Source: Pseudonocardia alni
GTDB lineage: Bacteria > Actinomycetota > Actinomycetes > Mycobacteriales > Pseudonocardiaceae
Direction of reading: 5' to 3'
Length of the DNA: 64,000 nucleotides
NCBI RefSeq assembly: GCF_002813375.1
Contig: NZ_PHUJ01000003.1
Span: forward strand, 3,286,001-3,350,000
Made by a program: the position numbers and the translations under genes. The notes beneath the pieces are model-generated. The model did no database searches, was not told the origin of the DNA, and saw only the letters and a list, made by a program, of their open reading frames with translations. This document shows, in pieces, positions 35,603 to 51,825 of the stretch (the first letter of the stretch is position 1; each line of letters starts with the position of its first letter).

Positions 35603-36277
35603 TCATCGCCGTTCCTTCCTCCGGTTGCGGCGGGGCGCGCCGGTCCGCGGGATCTCGACCACCGTGGTCAGCGGATCGACCACACCGGCTCCGGTCTCGT
35701 GGATCCGGGGCTCGCCCCCTCCGAGCGCACGGACCGCTGCGGCGTCGCGGGCGATCTCGTCCGGGGCGGAGGCGCCCTTCAGCACCAGCATCGCACCCCC
35801 CTGCCGCAGCAGCGGCAGGCAGATGCCCGCGAGCCGGGCCAGCGGTCCGACGGCCCGGGCGGTGACGACGTCGGCCCCCTCCCATCGTCGCAGAACGGGC
35901 TTTTCCTCGGCACGCCCCCGTTCGACGACGATGTCCAGGCCGAGGTCGCCCAGCACCTCGTCCAGCCACTCCACCCGGCGGGCCAGCGGCTCGATCAGCA
36001 CGATCCGCAGGTCCGGCCGGGCCAGGGCGAGCGGGATCCCGGGGAGCCCGGCACCGGAGCCGACGTCGGCGACCCGGGCGTCGGCGGGCACGACCTCACC
36101 GAGGACCGCACAGTTCAGCACGTGCCGGTCCCACAGCCGGTCCCGCTCGCGCGGGCCGATCAGCCCGCGCTCGATCCCGGAGGTCGCGAGGTGCTCGACG
36201 TAGCGGACGGCCAGCCCGGTCCGGTCGCCGAAGACCTTCTCCGCGACCTCCGGGGTCGGGATGGGGGAGGTGGTCAC
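35603..36277 (-). CDS. rsmG: 16S rRNA (guanine-527-N7)-methyltransferase
   Basis: 224 aa, GTG start overlapping the jag stop by 4 nt. SAM-binding VADVGSGAGLPGIPLALARP, then VLIEPLARRVEWL and VTARAVGPLARL, as in RsmG/GidB. Methylates G527 of 16S rRNA; its loss gives low-level streptomycin resistance in other bacteria. Part of the jag-rsmG-parA-parB run. Confidence 0.96.
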   Translation of the reverse strand: MTTSPIPTPEVAEKVFGDRTGLAVRYVEHLATSGIERGLIGPRERDRLWDRHVLNCAVLGEVVPADARVADVGSGAGLPGIPLALARPDLRIVLIEPLARRVEWLDEVLGDLGLDIVVERGRAEEKPVLRRWEGADVVTARAVGPLARLAGICLPLLRQGGAMLVLKGASAPDEIARDAAAVRALGGGEPRIHETGAGVVDPLTTVVEIPRTGAPRRNRRKERR

Positions 36278-36810
36278 TTCTTGTGGACCACGACCTGGCG
36301 ACGCGGCTCCTCGCCCTCGCTCTCGGAGACGACGCCCTTCACGGTGGCGACGGCGTCGTGCACGACCTTGCGCTCGAACGGCGTCATCGGTCGCAGCCGG
36401 GCGGACTCGCCGCTGGTCTTGACCTCCTGGGCGGTCTCCAGGCCGAGCTCGGTGAGCTCGTCGCGGCGGTGCCGCCGCCAGCCCGCGATGTCGAGCATCA
36501 GCCGGCTGCGGCTGCCCAGCTGCTGCTGGACGGCCAGGCGGGCCAGCTCCTGCAGGCTCTCCAGCACCGACCCCTTGTCGCCGACGAGCTTCTGCAGGTC
36601 GGCGTCGTCCTCGGCGCCCTCGATGCTGACGATGGCGCGGCCGCCCTCGACATCGAGGTCGATGTCGCCGTCGTAGTCGAGGATGTCCAGCAGGCGCTCC
36701 AGGTAGTCACCTGCGACGTCGCCCTCCTGGATCAGCAGGCTCTCGCCGGACGGCTTGTCCTGCACGTCCGGCCCCTCGGCGGGCTCCTTGGCGGTGGTGG
36801 GCACGCGCAA
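36274..36810 (-). CDS. jag: R3H/KH domain RNA-binding protein Jag (KhpB)
   Basis: 178 aa. A KH domain (about 40-110, with VGDKGSVLESLQELARLAVQ) is followed by an R3H domain (residues 118-178, with RPMTPFERKVVHDAV and GEEPRRQVVVHKK). The Jag_N domain seen in firmicutes is missing, as usual in actinobacteria. Binds RNA and works with KhpA in cell elongation control in other bacteria. Confidence 0.95.
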   Translation of the reverse strand: MRVPTTAKEPAEGPDVQDKPSGESLLIQEGDVAGDYLERLLDILDYDGDIDLDVEGGRAIVSIEGAEDDADLQKLVGDKGSVLESLQELARLAVQQQLGSRSRLMLDIAGWRRHRRDELTELGLETAQEVKTSGESARLRPMTPFERKVVHDAVATVKGVVSESEGEEPRRQVVVHKK

Positions 36811-36920
36811 CTCCTCTCGTCAACGGTTCGCGGTCCGTCGCGCCCGGGCCCGCGCGGCGGTGGGGTCCGCCGGGGCCGGCGGGGCGCGCCGGGGTCTGTC
36901 GGGGTGGTGCGGTGGGACGG

Positions 36921-38066
36921 TCAGCGACGCTTGCCCCGCCGGGCCTTCGCCCCCGGACGCTTCTGCACCGGCTTCGCCCCGGGTTTCTTCTGGCCGTTGC
37001 CGTTACCGGAACCGTTGCCGTTCCCGTTGCGGGCCGTGCCGTTGCGCTGCCCGCCGGGGGACGTGCCGGTGTCGGCGGAGGCACCGTCGGATCCGGTGGC
37101 GCGGGTCTCGGACGCCGCCTCGGCAGCCTCCTCCTCGGCCGGCTGGATCGGCTCGTCGGCGATCTCGCGGACGTCCTCGGCGGAGCCGAGACGGGCGTCG
37201 CGGAGCGGCTTCTGGCCGGGGCGGGGGGCGCGGGCCTTGGCGGACTCGGTGGCCTTCTCGGCCTTGTCCGACTCCTCGGCGTCGATCTTGCGGTAGACGA
37301 CGTACTGCTGGCCGAGGGTCCACAGGTTGTTGGCGACCCAGTAGAAGAGAACCGCGAGCGGCAGGAACGGCGCACCGACGACGACACCGATCGGGAACAC
37401 GTAGAGCATCAGCTTCTGCATGATCTCGGCCTGCGGGTTCGCCGCGACGGTGCCGGCGGCGATCTGCGCCTGCTGGCGGGCGACCGAGTGGCGCGCGGTG
37501 ATGTGGGTGAAGATGCCGGCCGCGATCATCAGCGGGATCATCACGATCCACTGCGAGACCAGGTTGCCACCGAGCTCGGCGACGGACGCGGTGTTCTGCA
37601 GCGGCCAGACGGCCGAGCCCAGCTTCGCGCCGAACAGGCTCGAGTCGACGAACGAGGCGTTCTCGGCCGCGTTGAAGACGTAGTTCTCCGTCTTGCCCGG
37701 CTTGAACTCGCGCAGCACGTGGAACAGACCGATGAACACCGGGATCTGCACCAGGATCGGCAAACAGCCCATGAGCGGGTTGGCGCCGTTCTGCTGCTGG
37801 AGCTTCTGCATCTCCGTGGCGAGCTTCTGGCGGTCGTTCGCGTACTTCTTCCGGAGCTTCTGCATCTCCGGGGCCATCTCCTGCATCTTGCGCATGGAGC
37901 GGACCTGCACGACGAACGGCTTGTAGAGGATGACGCGCAGCGTGAAGACGAGGAAGACGACCGACAGCGCCCAGGCGAACCCGTTGTCGTCGCCCAGGAC
38001 GAAGCCGAAGACCTTGTGCCAGACCCACATGATCCAGCTGACGGGGTAGTAGATGAAGTCCAGCAC
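36921..38066 (-). CDS. yidC: Membrane protein insertase YidC
   Basis: 381 aa from GTG (MLDFIYYPVSWIMWVWH). Five membrane segments: DNGFAWALSVVFLVFTLRV, a long cytoplasmic hairpin (VRSMRKMQEMAPEMQKLRKKYAND), LMGCLPILVQIPVFIGLF, LVSQWIVMIPLMIAAGIF and LMLYVFPIGVVVGAPF. The C-terminus is a long tail with Asn/Gly repeats ending KKPGAKPVQKRPGAKARRGKRR-like basic sequence, likely ribosome-binding. The N-terminal extension of the frame is rejected because it overlaps yidD. Confidence 0.96.
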   Translation of the reverse strand: MLDFIYYPVSWIMWVWHKVFGFVLGDDNGFAWALSVVFLVFTLRVILYKPFVVQVRSMRKMQEMAPEMQKLRKKYANDRQKLATEMQKLQQQNGANPLMGCLPILVQIPVFIGLFHVLREFKPGKTENYVFNAAENASFVDSSLFGAKLGSAVWPLQNTASVAELGGNLVSQWIVMIPLMIAAGIFTHITARHSVARQQAQIAAGTVAANPQAEIMQKLMLYVFPIGVVVGAPFLPLAVLFYWVANNLWTLGQQYVVYRKIDAEESDKAEKATESAKARAPRPGQKPLRDARLGSAEDVREIADEPIQPAEEEAAEAASETRATGSDGASADTGTSPGGQRNGTARNGNGNGSGNGNGQKKPGAKPVQKRPGAKARRGKRR

Positions 38067-38106
38067 TGCTGCGTTGCTCCTCGTGGTCTCGGGCGGGGCC
38101 CGCGGG

Positions 38107-38517
38107 TCAGCGGTCCGTACCGCGTGAGAGGCCTTCGGTCCGGGGCGGGTCGGTGGACGTCTGCTCCGGCCCGGGATCGGGTTCGGTGCCGCTGCGCGGG
38201 ACCCCGTCGCTGCGCCGCCGGCGCGGCGGCACCGGATCCCACCCGCCAGGGTGCCACGGGGCACACTTCAGCAACCGCCACACGGTGAGGCCGAGACCGC
38301 GCACGAAGCCGTGCTCGCGGAACGCCTCGACCGAGTACGCGCTGCAGCTCGGGTGGAACCGGCAGCTCGGCATCAGGTTCGGGGAGATCCACACCTGGTA
38401 CCAGCGCACCGCGGCCATCGCGGCCCGCGCGCCGACACCGGGCCGTGCGCCGGGGAGCTCTCCGTCGTCCATCGGAGCCTCCTCACCCGTCGGGGCCGCG
38501 TCGTGTGTCGTGCTCAT
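38107..38517 (-). CDS. yidD: Membrane protein insertion efficiency factor YidD
   Basis: 136 aa. Core [29 protein letters not shown] and [11 protein letters not shown] (cited in part) are diagnostic. A 33-residue N-terminal extension and a charged Pro-rich tail are longer than in most relatives. A later ATG (MAAVRWYQ) is an alternative start. Overlaps rnpA by 4 nt. Confidence 0.93.
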   Translation of the reverse strand: MSTTHDAAPTGEEAPMDDGELPGARPGVGARAAMAAVRWYQVWISPNLMPSCRFHPSCSAYSVEAFREHGFVRGLGLTVWRLLKCAPWHPGGWDPVPPRRRRSDGVPRSGTEPDPGPEQTSTDPPRTEGLSRGTDR

Positions 38518-38900
38518 CGCGGGCCGTCCGCGGCCGGGCGCGGACGGCGCGGCCGCTGCGCCGCGCGCAGTGCGGAGTCGAGGTCGGCCGCCAGCTCGGC
38601 GGACGAGGCGTCACCGGCGGGCGGCAACGCACGGACGACGAGTGCCGCGCCGGCGGGCAGCGCCGCCAGACGGTCCGCGACCAGATGGCGCAGCCGCCGG
38701 GAGACCCGGTGCCGGGCCACGGCGTTGCCGACGGCCTTGCTCACGACGAAACCCGCCCTCGGCGAGGCGTGCTCGGGCACGCCGCCGGGGCGGGTCAGGT
38801 CGAGATGCACCACCAGCCTCGACCGGCCGGCACGTCGTCCGCGCCTGATCGTCGAGGCGAACTCGGGCCGGCGGGTGAGCCGGGCGTGTGCCGGCAGCAC
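38514..38900 (-). CDS. rnpA: Ribonuclease P protein component
   Basis: 128 aa. Starts [14 protein letters not shown]; the RNA-binding signature [19 protein letters not shown] is complete. Assists RNase P RNA in tRNA 5' maturation. Lies between rpmH and yidD, overlapping yidD by 4 nt. The C-terminal 25 residues are Arg/Pro-rich and variable. Confidence 0.96.
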   Translation of the reverse strand: MLPAHARLTRRPEFASTIRRGRRAGRSRLVVHLDLTRPGGVPEHASPRAGFVVSKAVGNAVARHRVSRRLRHLVADRLAALPAGAALVVRALPPAGDASSAELAADLDSALRAAQRPRRPRPAADGPR

Positions 38901-38927
38901 GGCGCGGGCCGGTGGGGGCGCCGGCCG

Positions 38928-39065
38928 TCAGGCCGAGAGGTTGCCGCGCCCCTTGCGACGGCGCGCGGCGAGGATCGCGCGGCCGGCGCGGGTGCGCATG
39001 CGCAGCCGGAAGCCGTGCGTCTTGGCCCGGCGGCGGTTGTTCGGCTGGAAAGTACGCTTGCTCAC
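38928..39065 (-). CDS. rpmH: 50S ribosomal protein L34
   Basis: 45 aa from [35 protein letters not shown] and [13 protein letters not shown], a complete L34. First gene of the rpmH-rnpA-yidD-yidC-jag-rsmG run, divergent from dnaA. The longer frame upstream is not coding. Confidence 0.98.
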   Translation of the reverse strand: MSKRTFQPNNRRRAKTHGFRLRMRTRAGRAILAARRRKGRGNLSA

Positions 39066-39572
39066 GGTCGGCTCCTGGTCGGCGGTTCGCAGGCGTCCTG
39101 CGACGCCGAGATGTCTACGGTCACTGGCTCGGGTTCGCGGGCCACCGGCCACACGACGCTCCACAACGACAGATGCGGGGAGCCGCGTTCGACGGGCGCG
39201 ACACGCCCATCCGACCAGGTGTCCGGTCGTCAAGGGTACGCAGCGCGTTTCGAGGGGGTCAAACCGCCCCCACCGGGCGCCGCGACCCCGCCGGACGCCC
39301 GCCACGACGGCTGCTGCTAGCGTCGCCGACCCCGCCCGGGACCGGCGCGGGAGTAACGACCGCCCGCACCCCGACCGAGACCTCCACACGACCGACGGCC
39401 GGTGCCCCGATGCGCGTCGGCCGGGACCTGCTGCGTACCTTTACGCACAAGTGTGGACAACTCTGGGGATACATCGCCCCCGAGGCCGAGTCCTCGTGTC
39501 CGGACGGCTCATCGCCAGTGCTCCGGGGGGAGCAGACCGCCGGCGGCGGTCGATCGGGAGGGGGAAACGCGG
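39066..39572. other. rpmH-dnaA intergenic region with a DnaA-box doublet
   Basis: 507 bp without a gene. It contains a perfect DnaA box TGTGGACAA (39452-39460), then CTC and a weaker box TGGGGATAC (39464-39472). TACCTT (39437-39442) just before is a promoter candidate for dnaA, so DnaA may autoregulate. A GGGAGGGGG purine run precedes the dnaA ATG. Confidence 0.8.
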
Positions 39573-41336
39573 ATGACCGACCAGCCGGGCGATCTCGGCG
39601 CGGTCTGGAACCGGGTCATCGCCGATCTCTCCGGCGCGTCGGCCGAGTCCGGCACACCCGCCCTCTCCCCGCAGCAGCGCGCGTTCCTGCGCCTGACCCG
39701 TCCCCTCGGCCTGCTCGACGGCACCGCACTGCTCGCCGCGCCGAGCGAGTTCGCGAAGGACGCCATCGAGCGGATCCTGCGCAGGCCGATCAGCGACGCC
39801 CTCGGCCGCCACCTCGGTGTCGCGGTCAACCTCGCCGTCGTCGTCGACGCCTCCGCGGCGTCCGGCGGCACCGAGGTCCCCGACCCGCCCGGGTTCGGCA
39901 TGCACCGCGGCGTCACCGCGGGGGACAGCGTCCGCGACACCGGCACCGGTGACCGGGCCGGCGACGACCCGGCCGCGTCGGCCGACGGGGACCACGGCAC
40001 CCGTCCCGCACACTACCGCCCCGCGCGCGAGCACGCCCCCGCCGACGGCACCGGCCCGGACACCGGGCCGCAGGCGGGCGTCGACGGCGGGTACGGCAAC
40101 GGCGTCGCCGACGGGGCCCGCCGCGACGACGCCGGCCCGTCGGGCATCGACCGCGGCTGGTCGGCCGAGCCGGCGCCGTCGTCGTCCGGGGGGTGGGCGC
40201 CGCAGCCCACCGGGCGCCCGGAGCCGGGCCCGCGCGAGGGCCAGACCTCGTGGCCGGCCTACACCGCGCCGCAGGCGGGCGACCCGGTCGCGCCGCGGTC
40301 GCAGACCCGGCTCAACGAGCGCTACACCTTCGACACCTTCGTCATCGGTGCCTCGAACCGGTTCAGCCACGCCGCCGCGGTCGCGGTGGCCGAGGCGCCG
40401 GCGCGGGCGTACAACCCGCTGTTCATCTGGGGCGAGTCCGGGCTGGGCAAGACCCACCTGCTGCACGCCGTCGGGCACTACGCCCAGCGGCTGTTCCCCG
40501 GGATGCGGGTCCGGTACGTCAGTACCGAGGAGTTCACGAACGACTTCATCAACTCCCTGCGCGACGACCGCAAGGTCGCCTTCCAGCGCCGCTACCGGGA
40601 CGTCGACGTGCTGCTGGTCGACGACATCCAGTTCCTGGAGGGCAAGGAGGGGACGCAGGAGGAGTTCTTCCACACCTTCAACACCCTCCACAACGCGAAC
40701 AAGCAGATCGTCGTCTCCTCCGACCGGCCGCCCAAGCGCCTCGAGACCCTCGAGGACCGGATGCGCACGCGGTTCGAGTGGGGTCTGATCACCGACATCC
40801 AGCCGCCCGAGCTGGAGACGCGGATCGCGATCCTGCGGAAGAAGGCCGCGCAGGACCGGCTCGCCGTCCCCGGTGAGGTCCTGGAGTTCATCGCGGAGCG
40901 GATCGAGCGCAACATCCGCGAGCTCGAGGGCGCGCTGATCCGGGTCACGGCGTTCGCGTCGCTGAACCGTCAGGCCGTCGACACCCAGCTCGCCGAGATC
41001 GTGCTGCGCGACCTGATCCCGGACTCCGCGGCCTCGGAGATCACCGCGCCGACGATCATGGCGGTCACCGCCGAGTTCTTCGGCCTCACGCTCGACGAGC
41101 TGTCCGGGCCCGGCAAGACGAAGGCGCTCGCCCAGGCCCGCCAGATCGCCATGTACCTGTGCCGCGAGCTGACCGACCTGTCGCTGCCGCGCATCGGGCA
41201 GACCTTCGGCGGCCGGGACCACACGACCGTCATGCACGCCGACAAGAAGATCCGCAACGAGATCTCGCTCCGGCGGAAGACCTTCGAACAGGTGCAGGAG
41301 CTGACCGCGCGGATCAAGCTGCGCGCCCGGCACTGA
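39573..41336 (+). CDS. dnaA: Chromosomal replication initiator DnaA
   Basis: 587 aa. Domain I ([16 protein letters not shown] to about 90), a long acidic/Gly/Pro-rich domain II (about 95-240), the AAA+ domain III with [19 protein letters not shown], Walker [10 protein letters not shown] and Walker [12 protein letters not shown], and domain IV with the DNA-binding signature [15 protein letters not shown]. The linker is much longer than in E. coli, normal for actinobacteria. Binds the DnaA boxes in both flanking intergenic regions. Start ATG preceded by a GGGAGGGGG run. Confidence 0.98.
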   Translation: MTDQPGDLGAVWNRVIADLSGASAESGTPALSPQQRAFLRLTRPLGLLDGTALLAAPSEFAKDAIERILRRPISDALGRHLGVAVNLAVVVDASAASGGTEVPDPPGFGMHRGVTAGDSVRDTGTGDRAGDDPAASADGDHGTRPAHYRPAREHAPADGTGPDTGPQAGVDGGYGNGVADGARRDDAGPSGIDRGWSAEPAPSSSGGWAPQPTGRPEPGPREGQTSWPAYTAPQAGDPVAPRSQTRLNERYTFDTFVIGASNRFSHAAAVAVAEAPARAYNPLFIWGESGLGKTHLLHAVGHYAQRLFPGMRVRYVSTEEFTNDFINSLRDDRKVAFQRRYRDVDVLLVDDIQFLEGKEGTQEEFFHTFNTLHNANKQIVVSSDRPPKRLETLEDRMRTRFEWGLITDIQPPELETRIAILRKKAAQDRLAVPGEVLEFIAERIERNIRELEGALIRVTAFASLNRQAVDTQLAEIVLRDLIPDSAASEITAPTIMAVTAEFFGLTLDELSGPGKTKALAQARQIAMYLCRELTDLSLPRIGQTFGGRDHTTVMHADKKIRNEISLRRKTFEQVQELTARIKLRARH

Positions 41337-42378
41337 CCTTCGTCGGTGGCCCGCCGAGGCGGGTTGTCCACCGGTCGCACCGCTTCTCCACAGCTCCGGC
41401 AGGCCCCACCGTGACCAGGCAGGACGCGTTCTCGGCGGTCACCGCGCGCACCGGGACCGATCCCGTGCAACCCACAGGGGCCACGGCCCCCAGATCGCCG
41501 CTGCGGCGCGTTGCGGGCCGTCCCCGGGTGATCGGCACCCCCGCCGCCGCGGACGCCCGGGACACCGGGACCGTCCGGCGTGGTGCCGATCGGGTCCGGC
41601 GTGGCGTCACCCGCGTGTCGGTCCCACCGCTCCCGTTCGTCGTCCGGTAGTGGGCACTCGGCGCTTCACCACTCGTCCCGGTGATCGCTTGCGCTCACCC
41701 GCCGGTGACGCTCCGTCGACATTCCTGTGACGGGTGGGACGTCTGTGGGTTCATCGTGCAACGCGGGAGTGCCGAACGGCGTGTGCCCGCCATCACCCTG
41801 GGTCCACGATCCACCACGTTTCCACCCACATCTGGGGACAACTCTGTGGATGGATCGTCGCAGCCCCGTGGACGGATCGCCCGCGATCCGTGGACAACTC
41901 TGTGGTGAACCCGGGATGAACCGGGGACGGATGGGGGTCGACGCCGTCGGTCCACCGCTCCGCCGACCTGTCAACGGGTGCCCCCACCGCCGCATCCCCA
42001 GCCGACGCGGCCTGCTGACCAGCGGGGATGCGCTCCATCCACACTGTGCACAGGACTTAGTACTACGACTGTTTGTCTCTCTCTATCTCTTCTTCCCAAG
42101 AACACCTGTGTGGACCGACCCCCGGACGGGGGTCACGGACGGGGACACCGAACGGGCACCGGGGTGGCGTGGAAACTGTCGGGGCGAGGCTCTACCGTGA
42201 GCGTCCCGGCGAACCCCGGCTTCCGATCCCGTTCCGGCCACTCCGCTCCGCAGCCCCTCCGGGCCACGGCGCCGGCCGGACCCGGAGGACGAACCGGCCC
42301 GCCGCCGCACCGCCGTCCCGTCGACGACCCGGCCCCGCGCCGTGGTCCGAGCCGGGCGCTACCGGGGAAGGTCTCCAG
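41337..42378. other. oriC: Origin of replication (oriC), dnaA-dnaN intergenic region
   Basis: 1.04 kb without a gene and with a cluster of DnaA-box-like 9-mers: TTGTCCACC (41364), TTCTCCACA (41384), TGGGGACAA (41833) with TGTGGATGG (41845), CGTGGACAA (41889) with TGTGGTGAA (41901), and CCATCCACA (42035). A lower-GC stretch from 42053 includes a pyrimidine run (42072-42097), a plausible unwinding site. TACCGT at 42194 may be a dnaN promoter. Confidence 0.9.
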
Positions 42379-43533
42379 ATGAAGTTCCGGGTCGAACGCG
42401 ACGTCCTCGCGGACGCGGCCGCCTGGGTGGCGCGCAGCCTCCCGGCTCGTCCGCCGGTGCCCGTGCTCGGCGGGGTCCTCATCCAGTCCGACGGCGAGTC
42501 CGGCGAGAAGCTGACCGTCTCCGGCTTCGACTACGAGACCTCGGCGCGCGTCGAGCTCGACGCGACGGTCGGGGAGCCGGGCCGCACGCTCGTCTCCGGG
42601 CGGCTGCTGGCCGACATCACCCGGGCGCTCCCGTCCAAGCCGGTCGACCTGACCGTCGACGGCTCCCGCGCCACGATCAACTGCGGCAACTCCCGGTTCA
42701 GCCTCCCGACGATGCCGGTCGAGGACTACCCGCAGCTGCCCGACATGCCGCAGCGCGCCGGGTCGGTCGCCGCCGACGCGCTCGCCGCCGCCGTCGCCCA
42801 GGTCGCCGTCGCGTCCGGGCGGGACGACACGCTGCCGATGCTGACCGGCATCCGGCTCGAGATCGAGGGCTCGCAGCTGACGCTCGCGGCCACCGACCGG
42901 TTCCGGCTCGCCGTCCGCGAGCTCGAGTGGTCCCCGGAGGACGCCTCGATCTCGACCGCGGTGCTGATCCCGGCCAAGACCCTGGCCGAGGTCGCCAAGA
43001 CCCTCGCCGGGTCCGGCACCGTGGAGATCGCGCTGTCGGCCGGGGACGGGATGCTCGGGCTCACCGGCGGCGGCCGCCGCTCCACCAGTCGGCTGCTCGA
43101 CGCCGAGTTCCCCCGCTTCCGCCAGCTGATCCCGGCCGAGCACACCACCGCGGTCGAACTCGACGTGGCGCTGCTGGTCGAGGCGATCAAGCGTGTCTCG
43201 CTCGTCGCGGACCGGGTCGCCCAGATCCGGATGGAGTTCGGCGAGGACGGGCTGCGCCTGGCCGCTGGCGGCGACGACGTCGGGTCCGCCGAGGAGGAGC
43301 TGCCCTGCGCGCTCGACGGCAGTCCGCTGACGATCGCGTTCAACCCGGGCTACCTGCTCGACGCCCTCGGCGCGCTGCACACCGACCGCGCCCAGCTGAC
43401 GTTCACCACGCCGAACCGGCCCGCGCTGGTCCGCCCGGTGCCCAAGCCCGCCACCGACGACGCCGGCGAGGCTCCGTCGCCGGAGAAGTCCGGCTACCTG
43501 CACCTGCTGATGCCGGTCCGGCTGCCCGGCTGA
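42379..43533 (+). CDS. dnaN: DNA polymerase III sliding clamp, beta subunit
   Basis: 384 aa in three clamp domains. Starts [29 protein letters not shown] and [17 protein letters not shown] in domain 1, [10 protein letters not shown] in domain 2, and the C-terminus ends [10 protein letters not shown] (PMR/LP motif). Ring around DNA that holds the polymerase. A long leader (about 170 nt) lies between the likely promoter and the ATG. Confidence 0.97.
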   Translation: MKFRVERDVLADAAAWVARSLPARPPVPVLGGVLIQSDGESGEKLTVSGFDYETSARVELDATVGEPGRTLVSGRLLADITRALPSKPVDLTVDGSRATINCGNSRFSLPTMPVEDYPQLPDMPQRAGSVAADALAAAVAQVAVASGRDDTLPMLTGIRLEIEGSQLTLAATDRFRLAVRELEWSPEDASISTAVLIPAKTLAEVAKTLAGSGTVEIALSAGDGMLGLTGGGRRSTSRLLDAEFPRFRQLIPAEHTTAVELDVALLVEAIKRVSLVADRVAQIRMEFGEDGLRLAAGGDDVGSAEEELPCALDGSPLTIAFNPGYLLDALGALHTDRAQLTFTTPNRPALVRPVPKPATDDAGEAPSPEKSGYLHLLMPVRLPG

Positions 43534-43649
43534 CCCCCCGCCGGGCGGGCGTCCCGGCGAGGGGGAAGACTCGTCCGCGGTGTGATCGACGAGGGCCACC
43601 GGTGCCCTGCGGGCATGCCGGCGGCACGGACGCGAAGGGGGCCACTGCC

Positions 43650-44594
<945 letters not shown>

Positions 44595-44630
44595 CCCGGC
44601 GCCGAGCCGGACGGGAAGGGTGACCAGGCG

Positions 44631-45818
44631 GTGTACCTCAGGCGGTTCTCGGTCACCGACTTCCGGTCCTGGCCGGAGGCCGAGCTGGAGCTCGACCCCG
44701 GCGTGACCGTGCTGGTCGGGTCCAACGGCGTCGGCAAGACCAACCTGGTCGAGGGGATCGGCTACCTCGCCACCCTCGGCTCGCACCGGGTCTCCTCCGA
44801 CACGCCGCTGATCCGGCGCGGGGCCGAGCAGGCCGTCGTCCGCGGCGAGGTGCACCACCACGGCCGGAAACTCGGCGTCGAGCTGGAGATCAACAACGGG
44901 AAGCAGAACCGGGCGCGGGTCAACCGCTCACCGGTCTCGCGGCCGCGCGACGTCCTGGGGATCCTGCGCAGCGTGCTGTTCGCGCCGGAGGACCTGGCCC
45001 TGGTGCGGGGCGACCCGTCGGAGCGCCGGCGTTTCCTCGACGAGCTGCTCGTCGCGCGGTTCCCGCGCTACGCCGGCGTCCGCGCCGACTACGACAAGGT
45101 CCTGCGCCAGCGCTCGGCCCTGCTGAAGTCCGCGAAACCGGCACTGCGCGGGGCCCGCGGCCGGTCCCGGGCGCCGGTGGCCGCGGACCCGGAGCTGCCC
45201 GACGACCTGGCGACGCTGGAGGTCTGGGACGGGCATCTCGCCCGTTCCGGCGCGGCGCTGCTGGCCGGGCGGCGCGAGCTCGTCGTCGCGCTGGCGCCCT
45301 ACGCCCGCGAGGCGTTCGCGGCGATCGCGCCGTCGTCGGACCCGATCGGCCTGGACTACCGGTCCAGCCTCGGGACGGCCGGGGTCGCGGAGCTGCCGTC
45401 GTCGACCGGGGACCTGGAGGCGCTGCTGCTCGACCGGCTGGCCGAGGTGCGGTCCCAGGAGGTCGAACGCGGGGTCTGCCTGGTCGGCCCGCACCGCGAC
45501 GAGCTGGACCTCGCCCTGGGCGAGGGACCGGCGAAGGGCTACGCCAGCCACGGCGAGTCCTGGGCGTTCGCGCTGGCGCTGCGGCTGGCGTCCTACCGCC
45601 TGTTGCACGCCGACGACGTCGAGCCGGTCCTCGTGCTGGACGACGTCTTCGCCGAGCTGGACTCGGCCCGCCGCCGTGCGCTGGCCGGCCTGGTGGCCGG
45701 CGCGGAGCAGGTCCTGGTGACCGCCGCGGTGGCCGAGGACGTGCCCGCGGAGCTCGACGGGGTCCGGTTCGCCGTCGGCTACCGGACGGTGAGCCGCGAC
45801 GGCGAGGTGCCCGCGTGA
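44631..45818 (+). CDS. recF: DNA replication/repair protein RecF
   Basis: 395 aa, GTG start ([19 protein letters not shown]). Walker [14 protein letters not shown], signature region [13 protein letters not shown], Walker [18 protein letters not shown]. Acts with RecO/RecR to load RecA at gaps. A run of about 20 extra Arg/Pro residues sits in the coiled part (near [11 protein letters not shown]). Follows gnd by 36 bp. Confidence 0.96.
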   Translation: MYLRRFSVTDFRSWPEAELELDPGVTVLVGSNGVGKTNLVEGIGYLATLGSHRVSSDTPLIRRGAEQAVVRGEVHHHGRKLGVELEINNGKQNRARVNRSPVSRPRDVLGILRSVLFAPEDLALVRGDPSERRRFLDELLVARFPRYAGVRADYDKVLRQRSALLKSAKPALRGARGRSRAPVAADPELPDDLATLEVWDGHLARSGAALLAGRRELVVALAPYAREAFAAIAPSSDPIGLDYRSSLGTAGVAELPSSTGDLEALLLDRLAEVRSQEVERGVCLVGPHRDELDLALGEGPAKGYASHGESWAFALALRLASYRLLHADDVEPVLVLDDVFAELDSARRRALAGLVAGAEQVLVTAAVAEDVPAELDGVRFAVGYRTVSRDGEVPA

Positions 45819-45839
45819 TCGCCCCGTCAGGTCTCGAAC

Positions 45840-46592
45840 GTGTCACGGCATTCTGGGGACAAGGCTGTGGATACTGTGGATAACTCAGGAGCACCGGGGG
45901 ACGGACGCCGTTCCGGAACCGGAAACCGGAGGACAGGGCGCCGGGGCCCGGGCACCGACGGCGCCGAGCCTGGGGACGGACGCGACACCGGTCCCGGTCA
46001 CGACGCGGTCACGGGCGGGGACGTCCCGGGCGGCGGTGTCCCGGGGGAGCAGGGTGACCTGCTCGCCGGCGACCGCGCGAACCTGCGCGGAGCCGACCTC
46101 GCGCGCGAGGCGCTGCGCGCGGCCCGCGAGGCGTCGGCCCGCAAGGCCGAGGAGCGGGCCCGGGCCGACCGGCCCAAGCTGCGCGTGGTCTCCGGGCGGG
46201 GGCGTCGTCGTCGCTGGTCGGGGGCGGGGCCCGACGACCGGGACCCGCAGCCGTTCGGACGTCTGGTGTCGCGGGTGTCGGTGGACCGCGGCTGGTCGAA
46301 CCGGCTGACCGACGCGACCGTCCTCGGCCGGTGGCCGCAGCTGGTCGGGCCGGACGTCGCCGACCACTGCACACCGGTCTCGCTGCGCGACGGCGAGCTG
46401 ACCCTGCAGGCCGAGTCCACGGCGTGGGCCACCCAGCTGCGGACCCTGCAGCGTCAGCTGCTGACCCGGCTCGCCGCCGCGGTCGGGCCGGACGTCGTGC
46501 GCCGGATCCGGGTCGTCGGGCCGAGCGGGCCGAGCTGGCGGCACGGTCCGCGGCACGTCCGCGGCCGCGGCCCCCGCGACACCTACGGCTGA
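45840..46592 (+). CDS. dciA: DUF721 protein, DciA-like helicase operator
   Basis: 250 aa from the first GTG ([19 protein letters not shown]). A disordered, Gly/Arg-rich N-terminus to about 115 precedes the DUF721 domain with [42 protein letters not shown] and VRRIRV. DciA loads the replicative helicase in bacteria without DnaC. In-frame GTGs at 45867 and 45876 are equally possible starts; the first codons overlap three DnaA-box sequences. Confidence 0.88.
   Translation: MSRHSGDKAVDTVDNSGAPGDGRRSGTGNRRTGRRGPGTDGAEPGDGRDTGPGHDAVTGGDVPGGGVPGEQGDLLAGDRANLRGADLAREALRAAREASARKAEERARADRPKLRVVSGRGRRRRWSGAGPDDRDPQPFGRLVSRVSVDRGWSNRLTDATVLGRWPQLVGPDVADHCTPVSLRDGELTLQAESTAWATQLRTLQRQLLTRLAAAVGPDVVRRIRVVGPSGPSWRHGPRHVRGRGPRDTYG
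45854..45883. promoter_or_regulatory. Three DnaA boxes over the dciA start
   Basis: TGGGGACAA (45854-45862), TGTGGATAC (45866-45874) and the perfect box TGTGGATAA (45875-45883). They could let DnaA control dciA or extend the origin complex. Confidence 0.65.
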
Positions 46593-49168
<2,576 letters not shown>

Positions 49169-49217
49169 TCCACACATCTGATCCAGACGCACGTATGAAC
49201 ACGCACGAGGAGACTTC

Positions 49218-51728
<2,511 letters not shown>

Positions 51729-51735
51729 TGCACGT

Positions 51736-51766
51736 CGGGTGGCCGGCCAGCAGGGCTGGCCACCCG
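51736..51766 (+). terminator. Hairpin after gyrA
   Basis: CGGGTGGCC (51736-51744) with GGCCACCCG (51758-51766), 9 bp, 7 nt after the gyrA stop. Confidence 0.6.
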
Positions 51767-51825
51767 GTACACGCCGTGGGACCGGGGCAGTACCGAGCGA
51801 CGACCAGCGAGGAGAGCTCCCACTC

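Noticed and set aside
37714..37732. CACGTGGAACAG in yidC as a parS site
   Set aside because: Only the right half matches; the left half (GCAG) lacks the TTYC part.
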